Of a DNA stretch of 8,104 nt, positions 1-7,333 are shown one piece after another. Origin of the DNA: Candidatus Bathyarchaeota archaeon. GTDB lineage: Archaea; Thermoproteota; Bathyarchaeia; RBG-16-48-13; GCA-020345945. The first letter of the stretch is position 1, and every line of letters starts with the position of its first letter. Both the position numbers and the translations under genes were made by a program. The stretch is from positions 1,008,133 to 1,016,236 of the forward strand of contig CP070773.1 in assembly GCA_020345945.1 (NCBI GenBank), in the 5' to 3' direction. A model generated the notes under the pieces. That model searched no databases, was not told where the DNA came from, and was given only the letters and a program-made list of their open reading frames with translations.

Positions 1-46
1 CTTCAAGAATGATACGAAGAAAAACTAACCAACAGGAGAAAACATA

Positions 47-1132
47 ATGGATCTAGAGAAAAGGCTATACTTGGTAAGAAAGAACACACAGGAGATAATT
101 ACCCAAGAAGAACTCAGAGATCTTCTAGAGACGAACTCAAGACCTAAAGCATACTGGGGATTCGAATGCTCAGGATTCCTGCATTTAGGAAATGGTCTAC
201 TCTGTGGTTCAAAGATAATTGACCTAATACATGCAGGATTCAATTTCACAATCCTTCTGGCTGACTGGCATTCTTGGATCAACAACAAACTAGGAGGAGA
301 TATGAAGAATATCAGAACGGCAGGTGAATACTTTAAACATGCCTTTACTGCGTTAGGAGTACCTCCTTCTAGAGTGAACTATGTATGGGCCTCCGATGTT
401 GTTGTAGACAAGAAATATTGGGAGAAGGTAATTAGAATCGCAAAGAGCATCTCCCTTCAAAGAGTGATGAGAGCACTCCCGATAATGGGAAGAGAGATGA
501 GTAAGTCTGAGATCGAGACGGCTTGGCTTTACTATCCATGTATGCAAGCGGCGGACATATTTGAACTGGATTTGGACTGTGCATGTGCTGGAATAGACCA
601 GAGAAAGGCGCATATCTTAGCGAGAGAAATGGCACCAGTATTGAAACGGAAGAAACCTGTGTGCATCCATACCCCGCTTCTCATGGGACTGGAAAAGATG
701 GAGGACAGAACAAAGGAATTTGATGAAGACGAGAAACTGAATACGGAAATTCTATCGAAGATGTCGAAGAGTGTCCCCAGCAGTTCTATCTTCATACACG
801 ATTCCCCAGACCAAATAACTGAGAAGATACATACTGCCTACTGCCCTCCAAAAGAGACCAAAGGAAATCCTGTACTCGAGATTAGCAAACACATAGTCTT
901 TGGAAGACTGAAAGAGATAGTGCTAGATAGAAAGCCAAAACATGGAGGCAGGATTTCTTTTGATAGTTACTCAGAACTTGAGGTGGCCTTTGCATCAGGA
1001 AAGATCCACCCACTTGATCTAAAGAGAAGTGTAGCCGATGCTCTGATTAAGATCCTCTCTCCTGTTCGAGACTATTTTGATCGTCAGCAAGATATGCTTA
1101 GAAGAATGAGGGAGATTCAGATTACAAGGTAG
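47..1132 (+). CDS. tyrS: Tyrosyl-tRNA synthetase (archaeal type)
   Basis: Cytoplasmic class I aminoacyl-tRNA synthetase that charges tRNA-Tyr; 361 aa, slightly longer than typical archaeal enzymes. Compared from memory with the Methanocaldococcus enzyme, the tyrosine-pocket residues are all present: Y36, Y163, Q167, D170 and Q185. D324 (in HPLDLK) matches the Asp that reads anticodon G34. The KMSKS loop is intact at 238-242. The HIGH signature reads HLGN (46-49), with Asn for the second His. Between the conserved GL (214-215) and KMSKS lies an acidic insertion of about 20 residues. The ATG at 47 follows an AGGAG at 32-36 with suitable spacing. The next gene starts 20 nt downstream, so the two are probably cotranscribed. 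The Tyr-specific Asp (D170) argues against TrpRS. Confidence 0.96.
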   Translation: MDLEKRLYLVRKNTQEIITQEELRDLLETNSRPKAYWGFECSGFLHLGNGLLCGSKIIDLIHAGFNFTILLADWHSWINNKLGGDMKNIRTAGEYFKHAFTALGVPPSRVNYVWASDVVVDKKYWEKVIRIAKSISLQRVMRALPIMGREMSKSEIETAWLYYPCMQAADIFELDLDCACAGIDQRKAHILAREMAPVLKRKKPVCIHTPLLMGLEKMEDRTKEFDEDEKLNTEILSKMSKSVPSSSIFIHDSPDQITEKIHTAYCPPKETKGNPVLEISKHIVFGRLKEIVLDRKPKHGGRISFDSYSELEVAFASGKIHPLDLKRSVADALIKILSPVRDYFDRQQDMLRRMREIQITR

Positions 1133-1152
1133 AAAATAATCGGTGAGAAATA

Positions 1153-1593
1153 GTGTCTGTTAAGAATAGCAGACTTGCCTACATAGTTGAGGAGATAGAA
1201 GATGTTCTTATGAAACTCAATGATCAGGCAAACAGAGGAGTCCCTGTAATCGTTGAGGGAAGAAAGGATGTGAAAGCCCTTCAAAGACTTGATGTTTCAG
1301 GAGGTTTTTTGGAAATAAAATCAAGCAAAAGATCGATATTCAATCGGTTGGAACACGACGTTGTCAGTGAAGAGGTAATAATATTCACGGATTTTGACAG
1401 ACAAGGATCAGAGTTAGCAAGAGACATCCAAGGTCATCTTGAAAGGAGAGGAAAGAAGGTTAACATACTTCTATGGAGGAGAATGAGGAATCTAGTAGGA
1501 AAAGACGTTAAGGACGTTGAGGGGCTCCCATCCTACTTGGAAACGTTGAAAAAGCTTTCAAACAAACCCATTCTAGGTACGGGTTTGTGGTAG
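1153..1593 (+). CDS. Small TOPRIM-domain protein, UPF0292/RNase M5-like
   Basis: A 146-aa stand-alone TOPRIM protein. The TOPRIM signature is visible: the catalytic-type Glu in VIVEGRKD (E35) and the DxD motif in IIFTDFDRQG (D80, D82), which bind Mg2+ in this fold. The C-terminal part, with RRMRNLVGKDVKDVEGL, matches my memory of the archaeal UPF0292 family, often annotated as small primase-like or ribonuclease M5-like. The true substrate is not known to me, and a 5S rRNA role should not be assumed in archaea. Start is GTG 1153, preceded by a short GGTGAG (1142-1147). It follows tyrS by 20 nt and precedes dnaG, which also carries a TOPRIM domain. Family confidence is fairly high; function is unassigned. 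Confidence 0.85.
   Translation: MSVKNSRLAYIVEEIEDVLMKLNDQANRGVPVIVEGRKDVKALQRLDVSGGFLEIKSSKRSIFNRLEHDVVSEEVIIFTDFDRQGSELARDIQGHLERRGKKVNILLWRRMRNLVGKDVKDVEGLPSYLETLKKLSNKPILGTGLW
1562..1588 (+). terminator. Hairpin over the stop region of the TOPRIM gene
   Basis: A perfect 8-bp inverted repeat, ACAAACCC (1562-1569) with GGGTTTGT (1581-1588), encloses an 11-nt loop and ends just before the stop codon. A T-run (1606-1610) lies 17 nt further on, but it is also part of the proposed dnaG TATA box. It could contribute to 3'-end formation or be a chance fold inside coding sequence. Weak call. Confidence 0.25.
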
Positions 1594-1605
1594 AACGCTG
1601 TTAGG

Positions 1606-1613
1606 TTTTTATA
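1606..1613 (+). promoter_or_regulatory. TATA box, probable dnaG promoter
   Basis: TTTTTATA in the gap between the TOPRIM gene and dnaG. Archaeal transcription starts about 25 nt downstream of the box, which would put the start near 1633-1638 and give dnaG a leader of about 45-50 nt with its Shine-Dalgarno site. Inferred from sequence and spacing only. Confidence 0.5.
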
Positions 1614-1662
1614 CTTCCTTATAGTGTTACCTCTCTGAATCAATCATACTTACAATCTAACA

Positions 1663-1668
1663 AGGAGG
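1663..1668 (+). promoter_or_regulatory. Shine-Dalgarno site for the true dnaG start
   Basis: AGGAGG, 13 nt before ATG 1682 and 34 nt before the in-frame ATG 1703. It supports translation beginning upstream of the split N-terminus, well before the ATG at 1916. The spacer to 1682 is somewhat long. Confidence 0.6.
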
Positions 1669-1681
1669 ATTAAGAATAGAA

Positions 1682-2932
1682 ATGAATTCAAAATCACAAC
1701 CAATGGTAACTAAATATGTGATAGAAGCCCGGTTTGAGATAGACGGGGTCGTGGAATAAGTTGACTATTAAGAATCAATCTTATGATTAAGTCAGTTTAC
1801 ATTTAGACCTGATGTCATCGGAGCCATTTTTGGGCAAACAGAGGGCATCTTTTCACCGGAACTCGATCTTCGAGAACTACAGAGAACAGGAAGAATAGGA
1901 AGAATAGGAATTGAGATGTCCTCTAAAAAGGACAAAACAAGAGGTAAGATATCAGTACCGTCAAGTCTAGACAGAACAGCAACGTCGATTATTGCCGCAA
2001 CAATTGAGAGTGTAGATAGAGTTGGACCCTGCTCCGCAAAGATGACCGTGGAAAGCATACAAGACATCCGAGAATCGAAAAAGACTGAGATTATACAAAG
2101 AGCCAAAAAAATCCTGCAGAAGTGGACCATAGAAGAAACAACTAGCTCTGATGAAATCGTCAAGGAAGTCTCTGAATCCATAAGGACAGCAGAAATTTTA
2201 GAATACGGCCCAGAAGAACTACCTGCTGGTCCCGAAGTAGAATCTACAACCTCAATAATTATTGTAGAAGGTAGAGCGGACGTACTAAACCTACTCAAGG
2301 CTGGAATCAAGAATGCAATAGCAGTAGAAGGAGCCAAGATCCCAGACAGCGTTGTCAAGCTAGCGAAAAACAGAGAGGTCACAGCATTCTTAGATGGAGA
2401 TAGAGGAGGAACCCTGATCCTCAAAGAACTACTTCAAGTAGCTGATATCGACTTTGTGGCAAGAGCCCCAAGAGGAAGAGAAGTTGAAGAGTTATCACCG
2501 AAAGAGATCCTAAAGTCCCTGAGAGCAAAGAAATCTGTCGAGGAAAAACCAAAGAAACCTGACAAGGAAGTTCAAGAAAAGAAGCCGGAGAGAGAAACCC
2601 AGGTCAAGAAAGAACCGCTAGCAACTTTAAAAGTATCTGAAGAAGTGTTGAAGTCGATAGAAGAACTAAAAGGAACACTTGAAGCGGTAGTACTGAACGA
2701 AGAGATGAAAGAAATCATTCGGATTCCTGTTAGCGAATTGGCTGAAAAACTCAGAGATATTGACGATGTTCATACAGTCGTCTTCGATGGCGTGATAACA
2801 CAGAGACTAGTTGATATCGCGAGCGAGAAGAAGGCAAATACCATCATCGCCGATAGAGTATCAGACGTGGCCAAACAACCAGTAGATCTAAGAATACTTT
2901 CTTTTAAAAACGTAGTCGAAAACAAAGAATAG
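1682..2932 (+). CDS. dnaG: Archaeal DnaG primase, split by a 48-nt intron
   Basis: Archaeal DnaG, a TOPRIM-family protein known for primase activity and for association with the archaeal exosome. The gene is best read as exon 1 at 1682-1756 (25 codons) joined to exon 2 at 1805-2932 (375 codons plus stop), giving 400 aa, a normal family length. Exon 1 encodes KYVIEARFEIDGVVE and exon 2 begins RPDVIGAIFGQTEG, both parts of the conserved archaeal N-terminus. The separating 48 nt contain three in-frame stops (TAA 1757, TAA 1769, TGA 1784) and fold as a BHB intron. In the spliced protein the TOPRIM domain has E180 (VEGRAD) and D222/D224 (FLDGDRGG). A Lys/Glu-rich linker of about 35 residues (roughly 267-300) leads to a C-terminal domain. 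The start is ATG 1682, or in-frame ATG 1703; ATG 1916 would delete the conserved N-terminus. Confidence 0.93.
1757..1804 (+). other. Bulge-helix-bulge pre-mRNA intron in dnaG (48 nt)
   Basis: Outer exon helix: 1746-1750 (GGGUC) with 1806-1810 (GACCU), 5 bp including one G-U. The 3' bulge is UU|A (1803-1805). Central helix: 1751-1754 (GUGG) with 1799-1802 (ACAU), three pairs plus G1754-A1799; A1799 can instead pair with U1757. The 5' bulge is AA|U (1755-1757). Inner helix: 1758-1766 with 1790-1798, 9 bp including two G-U, then a smaller UAAG/CUUA hairpin. Cutting after the second nucleotide of each bulge, as the archaeal splicing endonuclease does, yields exactly a 48-nt, phase-0 intron and joins GAA to AGA, restoring VVE-RPDV. 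The geometry has the canonical orientation, with the 3' bulge next to the exon helix. Splicing itself is inferred. Confidence 0.85.
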
Positions 2933-2962
2933 CGAGGGTTCAACTGATACCTATACCCTTCC

Positions 2963-2970
2963 TTATTTAA
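2963..2970 (+). promoter_or_regulatory. TATA-like element upstream of pelA
   Basis: TTATTTAA in the 140-nt gap between dnaG and pelA. It would start transcription near 2995 and leave a leader of about 75 nt. No alternative box at leaderless distance from ATG 3073 is visible. Sequence-only inference; read-through from dnaG is also possible. Confidence 0.35.
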
Positions 2971-3072
2971 TGCGACAAGAGATCAAATGGTCCTTGCAGA
3001 TGCCTGAATGATACTCCAGTATCGATATCTTTAGAGCGACCAGGGAAAAAACAAGAGTATAGCTGACCAAAG

Positions 3073-4212
3073 ATGAAGCTAAGCAAATTCAAAGAGTTTC
3101 TTTTAGAGATTGAAAAAGGAAGGAAGAGAATCAGACTCGACTTAGTTCCCGAAAGTCTAGACGATCTATGGCATATATTCAATATAGTTGCGAAAGGAGA
3201 CGAAGTTCAAGCAAGAACAACACGATTAGTGAAGACAGAGAGCGAAGATGCACGACCTACAAAAGGGAAGAGAGTTTCAGTCGTTCTTCGAGTAAAAGTT
3301 GAAAACATTCACTTTGACAGCGAAACTGAGAGACTGAGCATAGGAGGAGTGATAGTTGATGCCCCTGAGACACTTAGTGCCAAAGGCTCCCACCACTCTA
3401 TACATGTGAAAGTAAACACAAAGCTATCAGTGATTAAGGATCATTGGATGAGACATCATATAGAACGACTTGAGAGAGCAAAACATGTTGAGACACAACC
3501 AATTATTGTGGTCGCTTTGGATGACAGTGAATTCTGTATCGCAATACTACGGCATTATGGTTTTGACATCAAGTTGGAGTATGGGAGATCGTTGCCAGGA
3601 AAGAGGGAACCAGAGAGAAGAACCAAAGCACTGAACGAAACGCTGAAACTCTTAGATAAAACACTGACTGAGGTCTGGAGAGAAGAAAAAGGACCAATAG
3701 TAATAGTTGGTCCCGGATACATGAAGGATGTCCTAAAAAATTACCTGAACAAAAGAAACCCTGAACTGACAAATTCATTATCGAACGTAGGAACAGTCAG
3801 TAGCCCGGGAATAGCAGGATTAAATGAGGCCCTGAGATCAGGAATTCTAAGCAAGATATCTGCAGAGATAAGGGCAAACATCGATACAGGATATGTAGAA
3901 GAAACCCTAAGGAGTCTGGGACAAGAAAAGACTGATGTGACATACGGAGAAAAGGAGACCCGAATTGCAGCGGAATTAGGGGCAGTCAAACGTCTTCTCA
4001 TCACAGATCTGACAATAAGAAAAATGGAAGAGGAAAGTGACTCAAATATTGGAGAACTCCTTAAATCCGTTGAGAAGAAGGGAGGAAAGATCACAGTAGT
4101 TAGCAGTCGTCATGAAGGGGGCAGAAAGCTTCTAGGTCTTGGAGGCGTAGCAGCACTTCTAAGATTCCCATTAAATCTACAACGACAATTACATGAAAAG
4201 AATCAAACCTAG
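3073..4212 (+). CDS. pelA: aPelota (Dom34-family mRNA surveillance / ribosome rescue)
   Basis: Archaeal Pelota, an eRF1 paralogue without a GGQ loop. With aEF1A it binds the empty A site of stalled ribosomes and, with ABCE1, drives their dissociation. The 379 aa fit the family. Domain 1 (about 1-135, Sm-like) contains ESLDDLWHIFNIVAKGDEV (28-46). Domain 2 (about 140-270) has VVALDDSEFCIAIL and the IVGPGYMKD segment (211-219). Domain 3 (about 271-379) has ELGAVKRLLITD and ends with the family signature LLGLGGVAALLRFPL. The first about 15 residues are a modest N-terminal extension. ATG 3073 is forced by an in-frame TGA at 3064-3066. No convincing Shine-Dalgarno site precedes it. It converges on the nucleotidyltransferase gene across 118 nt in which I see nothing definite. 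Confidence 0.96.
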   Translation: MKLSKFKEFLLEIEKGRKRIRLDLVPESLDDLWHIFNIVAKGDEVQARTTRLVKTESEDARPTKGKRVSVVLRVKVENIHFDSETERLSIGGVIVDAPETLSAKGSHHSIHVKVNTKLSVIKDHWMRHHIERLERAKHVETQPIIVVALDDSEFCIAILRHYGFDIKLEYGRSLPGKREPERRTKALNETLKLLDKTLTEVWREEKGPIVIVGPGYMKDVLKNYLNKRNPELTNSLSNVGTVSSPGIAGLNEALRSGILSKISAEIRANIDTGYVEETLRSLGQEKTDVTYGEKETRIAAELGAVKRLLITDLTIRKMEEESDSNIGELLKSVEKKGGKITVVSSRHEGGRKLLGLGGVAALLRFPLNLQRQLHEKNQT

Positions 4213-4330
4213 ACTTTATAGAATAGACTGACCCAGCTCAAACATAGCTAGAGTATAGCATCCCATGTTCTTGAATTAAGATCCAAGTAGGTAACCAAAA
4301 GTCAGTGTACTGGCAACTAGAAGATTTCAG

Positions 4331-5044
4331 TTAAAGGCCGCCATCATTACGGATTTTTCTACGAACTGCTGGAATGCGATCGCTTAATCTTTTCAATACT
4401 TGCTCAAAAGTTTCATCAGAAGACAGTTCTCGCGTTAAGAATACACCAGTCCTTCCAATTCTACTTCGTCGCGAGAGTGCCCTAGTCCTATCTCGAACAG
4501 TTCTCACATCTATTCTCAGTAACGTCGCTACCTCTTCCTCTCTCCCTAGAATAGTATCCTCTATGTGACCATCCTCTACAGGTTCTATTAAATTGAGAGA
4601 TTTATTAACACCAAGAATACGTTTCCCCTCCTTCAATCCATCGAGAGAAAGCTCCCCACCAAATGAGTAAAATTGACGTTCATGAATGCGCATATTTGTC
4701 AGAGGAAAAGAAAACGACCTCCTCTCGTCTATGTAGATATAGCCTTTCACAGCGTATTTCGGAGTGGCTTGTATCAATAATCTCCGAAGAGGCTTCAATC
4801 CAGCGTTTTCTAATATGTGTTCCAACATGAATGACGATGATATCGTTGAAACAAAGACATCTACATCACTGTTAGCAGTAACATCCCCTCGCGATATACT
4901 TCCATAAACGATAGGATTCAAACCTGCTTCTTGAAGAGGAGACATCATAATCAAAGCTTCAGCCCTCATCGAGGAGAGCCGTTCCCAGTGAGAAGAATTG
5001 TAGAGGATGCGAATACCAGCCCCTTTCTTTGGAAACGAAGGCAA
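4331..5044 (-). CDS. Nucleotidyltransferase (COG2413-like) with C-terminal helix-turn-helix
   Basis: A 237-aa protein of the polymerase-beta-type nucleotidyltransferase superfamily. The signature GSISRGDVTANSDVDVFV gives the GS motif (48-49) and the metal-binding Asp pair D60 and D62. The N-terminal segment RILYNSSHWERLSSMRAEAL resembles the archaeal COG2413 group of predicted nucleotidyltransferases. Residues about 165-200 (GREEEVATLLRIDVRTVRDR) look like a sigma-region-4-like helix-turn-helix, so the protein may bind nucleic acid or sense a regulatory target. The substrate is unknown; I see no partner HEPN/antitoxin gene next to it. The start is TTG 5044, with an AAGGG a few bases upstream and an in-frame TAA just before it. 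It is divergent from the M50 protease gene, sharing a 141-nt intergenic region. Confidence 0.82.
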   Translation of the reverse strand: MPSFPKKGAGIRILYNSSHWERLSSMRAEALIMMSPLQEAGLNPIVYGSISRGDVTANSDVDVFVSTISSSFMLEHILENAGLKPLRRLLIQATPKYAVKGYIYIDERRSFSFPLTNMRIHERQFYSFGGELSLDGLKEGKRILGVNKSLNLIEPVEDGHIEDTILGREEEVATLLRIDVRTVRDRTRALSRRSRIGRTGVFLTRELSSDETFEQVLKRLSDRIPAVRRKIRNDGGL

Positions 5045-5185
5045 AGTAATCCCTTAAGATACCATACAGGTAACAGTTAACTAGGCATATCTAGATCTTG
5101 AAACCAAAACAAATATTCTTAGGTATTCGATGTAGAGCAGATTATCTGCATAAATTACTGATTTCTATTGGATAGAGGAAGATAA

Positions 5186-6346
5186 TTGGATAACTTATCG
5201 ACCGTAGCTTTCTTGGTTCTGATAATTTGGGCTGTAGTAAACCTACTGATTAGAGAGTCTAGAATAAGTCAGTTTGGATTGAAGTCCCATTTTCTGTATA
5301 TAACCTACAGAACAGCACGCCTTAACTCATTGATTAAAGAAGTGGCGGATAGGAATCGATTTCTTTTTCGAATAATCGGCAACCTAGGTTTGGCTTTTGG
5401 CGTTGGACTTGCGACATTCACGGTTTATTTCCTGACCACGAACCTGATCCGATTCTATAATAGACCAGCAATAGCAGTACCTGTTGCACCTGTCCTACCC
5501 GGGGTAAATGTCAGTTTTAGACATGTGCCGTATCTATTTCTAGCCATAGTAATCACACTCACGCTACACGAAGTTGCTCATGGAATCACCGCTTGGTCGG
5601 AAGGAATACCAATTAAAAACATAGGATTATTCTTAGCAATAATTATACCAGGAGCATTCGTTGAACCAGACGAAGAGAAATTTAATGACGCTGATGATAT
5701 AGCTAAACTTCGAGTACTCGCTTCTGGCTCTCTCGCCAACCTAGCAACAGCAATTATCTGTATGATAGTTCTCTCCAATTTCCTACTGTTTCTGAGCCCC
5801 CTATACGAGACAGTTCCTTCAGGAGCACTAATAATTGAATTACTCGAGGGAGGACCGGCAGAGAAAGTTGGATTGAACGTAGGCGATATTGTGTATGAGG
5901 TCAATGGGGAAAGAACACGGACTTTGAATCAATTCTCTACTATAATGTCAAGATTATCTCCCGGAGATACTGTTGAAATGATAACTTCAATAGGACGAGT
6001 AGCAGTCAAGACGGTTGAAAGGGAAGAACGAGCGATTATTGGAGTGATTCTTTCAAATTACTACTGTCCAAAAGTTGAATTCCTAAATAACCAATTAGGT
6101 AGACAGATCCCCTATCATTCCCTAGTATTCATTTTCTGGATTTACACAGTAGGACTTAGTACAGCCATGTTCAACATGTTGCCAGTTTTTCCCTTTGATG
6201 GGGACCGATTCTTGGAGGTGATTGTAGAGAGAGCACTCGGAAATAACGCTATGCAGATTAGAATACTATATAATGTCATATTCTTCGGTCTTATAATCGC
6301 CAATATAGTGTTTTCATTTTCTAGATTTGGATTTGCGACAATATAA
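5186..6346 (+). CDS. M50 family site-2 protease (PDZ-containing membrane metalloprotease)
   Basis: Membrane-embedded zinc metalloprotease of the S2P family, which cleaves transmembrane segments of regulatory or membrane proteins. The 386-aa chain has hydrophobic segments near 6-22, 62-85, 115-133, 180-204, 311-331 and 359-378. The zinc motif HEVAH lies at 128-132 in a membrane segment, and the second conserved motif NMLPVFPFDGD at 330-340 supplies the third zinc ligand (D338). Between them, residues about 205-285 form a PDZ domain (ALIIELLEGGPAEKVGLNVGDIV). The start is TTG 5186, supported by AGAGGA at 5174-5179; an in-frame TTG at 5168 is cut off by TAA. The stop codon overlaps the Shine-Dalgarno site of the tRNA thiolase gene, so the two are probably cotranscribed. 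The substrate is unknown. Confidence 0.92.
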   Translation: MDNLSTVAFLVLIIWAVVNLLIRESRISQFGLKSHFLYITYRTARLNSLIKEVADRNRFLFRIIGNLGLAFGVGLATFTVYFLTTNLIRFYNRPAIAVPVAPVLPGVNVSFRHVPYLFLAIVITLTLHEVAHGITAWSEGIPIKNIGLFLAIIIPGAFVEPDEEKFNDADDIAKLRVLASGSLANLATAIICMIVLSNFLLFLSPLYETVPSGALIIELLEGGPAEKVGLNVGDIVYEVNGERTRTLNQFSTIMSRLSPGDTVEMITSIGRVAVKTVEREERAIIGVILSNYYCPKVEFLNNQLGRQIPYHSLVFIFWIYTVGLSTAMFNMLPVFPFDGDRFLEVIVERALGNNAMQIRILYNVIFFGLIIANIVFSFSRFGFATI

Positions 6347-6351
6347 GGAGG
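6346..6351 (+). promoter_or_regulatory. Shine-Dalgarno site deciding an ATT start for the tRNA thiolase
   Basis: AGGAGG, the strongest ribosome binding site in the window, overlaps the stop codon of the protease gene. It lies 9 nt before ATT 6361 and about 70 nt before the first conventional start (TTG 6424). No ATG, GTG or TTG in the correct frame lies between it and the N-terminal zinc finger. Confidence 0.7.
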
Positions 6352-6360
6352 GGAGAGGCT

Positions 6361-7320
6361 ATTTTTTGCGATAAGTGCGGGGATAAAAAAGCGATATTCA
6401 AAAGACGATATTCAGGAGAACGATTGTGCAAGAAATGTTTCGTTGAGTCTATAGATAGGAAGGTTAGGAGGACCATTACAAAATTCAATATGTTTAGTCG
6501 CGACGATAAGATAGGAGTGGCTCTCTCAGGGGGAAAAGATAGCGTTTCTCTTCTTCATATTCTTAGCAAGATCGAGAAACGATTCACTAGAAGCAGAATA
6601 GTTGCCTTGACGATCGATGAGGGTATTGAAGGCTACCGAAAAGAGGCTATTGATATTTCCAGAGACTGCTGTAAGACGCTTGGAATCGACCAGACAATTT
6701 CATCATTCGAAGAGATATACGGTCATAGTCTAGATGAAATGGTAGAAGCTATGCAGCAACAGAAGAGTAACCTATCATCATGTGCGTTCTGTGGCATCTT
6801 AAGACGTAGGGCATTGAATACCTTGGCTAGAGAAGAGAGAGTGGATAAATTGGCAACCGCACATAACCTAGACGATGAAACCCAGACCATCTTACTAAAC
6901 GTAATAAACGGAGATATAGACAGACTGGTAAGGACCAAACCAAAACTTAGGGGGATACACCCCAAGTTCGTGCAAAGAGTAAAACCGCTTTGTGATATTC
7001 TTGAAAAAGAAACCACACTGTATGCTTATGTCACGGGCATCCGTTTTCAAGAAGCTGTTTGTCCATATCGAGGAACTTCCATGAGACAAGAGATCAGAGA
7101 AATATTGAATTCACTTGAAACGAGTCACCCAGGAATTAAATTTAATTTGGCAAGATTGTTTGAGAGGCTCAGATTGAAAATGAAAGAAGAAACAAATGTA
7201 CCAATAAAGGAGTGTGTTGGATGTGGGGAACCATCCTCACTGAGACTATGCAAGACCTGTGCAGAGTTCTCCAAATTGGAGAACTTTCTGAAACAGCGAG
7301 AGGCTTATATTAGATCTTAG
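6361..7320 (+). CDS. tRNA 2-thiolation enzyme, TtuA/Ncs6 (CTU1) family
   Basis: PP-loop ATPase that adenylates and thiolates a tRNA uridine (U34 for Ncs6/CTU1, U54 for TtuA); sequence alone does not separate the two, so no symbol is given. From ATT 6361 the protein is 319 aa. The N-terminal zinc finger has C3, C6, C23 and C26 (FCDKCG...LCKKC). The PP-loop SGGKDS is at 56-61. Three Cys expected to hold the Fe-S cluster are C141 and C144 (SSCAFCG) and C234 (VCPYRGTS). AHNLDDETQT follows the first pair, and a C-terminal zinc finger has C285, C288, C297 and C300. Starting at TTG 6424 would destroy the first half of the N-terminal finger. The gene follows the protease by 14 nt, and its 3' end carries the SRP RNA promoter. 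Confidence 0.93.
   Translation: MFCDKCGDKKAIFKRRYSGERLCKKCFVESIDRKVRRTITKFNMFSRDDKIGVALSGGKDSVSLLHILSKIEKRFTRSRIVALTIDEGIEGYRKEAIDISRDCCKTLGIDQTISSFEEIYGHSLDEMVEAMQQQKSNLSSCAFCGILRRRALNTLAREERVDKLATAHNLDDETQTILLNVINGDIDRLVRTKPKLRGIHPKFVQRVKPLCDILEKETTLYAYVTGIRFQEAVCPYRGTSMRQEIREILNSLETSHPGIKFNLARLFERLRLKMKEETNVPIKECVGCGEPSSLRLCKTCAEFSKLENFLKQREAYIRS
7304..7311 (+). promoter_or_regulatory. TATA box for SRP RNA, inside the thiolase 3' end
   Basis: CTTATATT lies within the last codons of the thiolase gene. Its centre is about 26 nt upstream of 7334, the 5' end of SRP RNA predicted from helix closure, which is the expected archaeal spacing. Confidence 0.6.
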
Positions 7321-7333
7321 AGGTCTATTTTTC

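Noticed and set aside
1682..1804. dnaG as a pseudogene or sequencing error
   Set aside because: The insert is a multiple of three, the reading frame is otherwise fully open with conserved TOPRIM residues, and the fold and splice points match BHB rules. A random lesion would not be expected to do that.
1878..1911. Tandem GGAAGAATA repeat in dnaG
   Set aside because: It encodes the conserved GRIGRI segment of the family, so it is coding sequence and not a functional DNA repeat.
1792..2424. Minus-strand 210-aa ORF
   Set aside because: Shadow of dnaG; its composition reflects the opposite strand of an A-rich coding sequence.
1916..2932. DnaG starting at ATG 1916 (338 aa)
   Set aside because: It lacks the conserved N-terminus, which is clearly encoded upstream in the same frame on both sides of the 48-nt intron.
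4213..4330. Possible small RNA or gene between convergent pelA and the nucleotidyltransferase
   Set aside because: No convincing ORF, hairpin or promoter could be found; it looks like an ordinary 3'-3' spacer.
6424..7320. Thiolase starting at TTG 6424
   Set aside because: It cuts off the first Cys pair of the N-terminal zinc finger and leaves a strong Shine-Dalgarno site unused.
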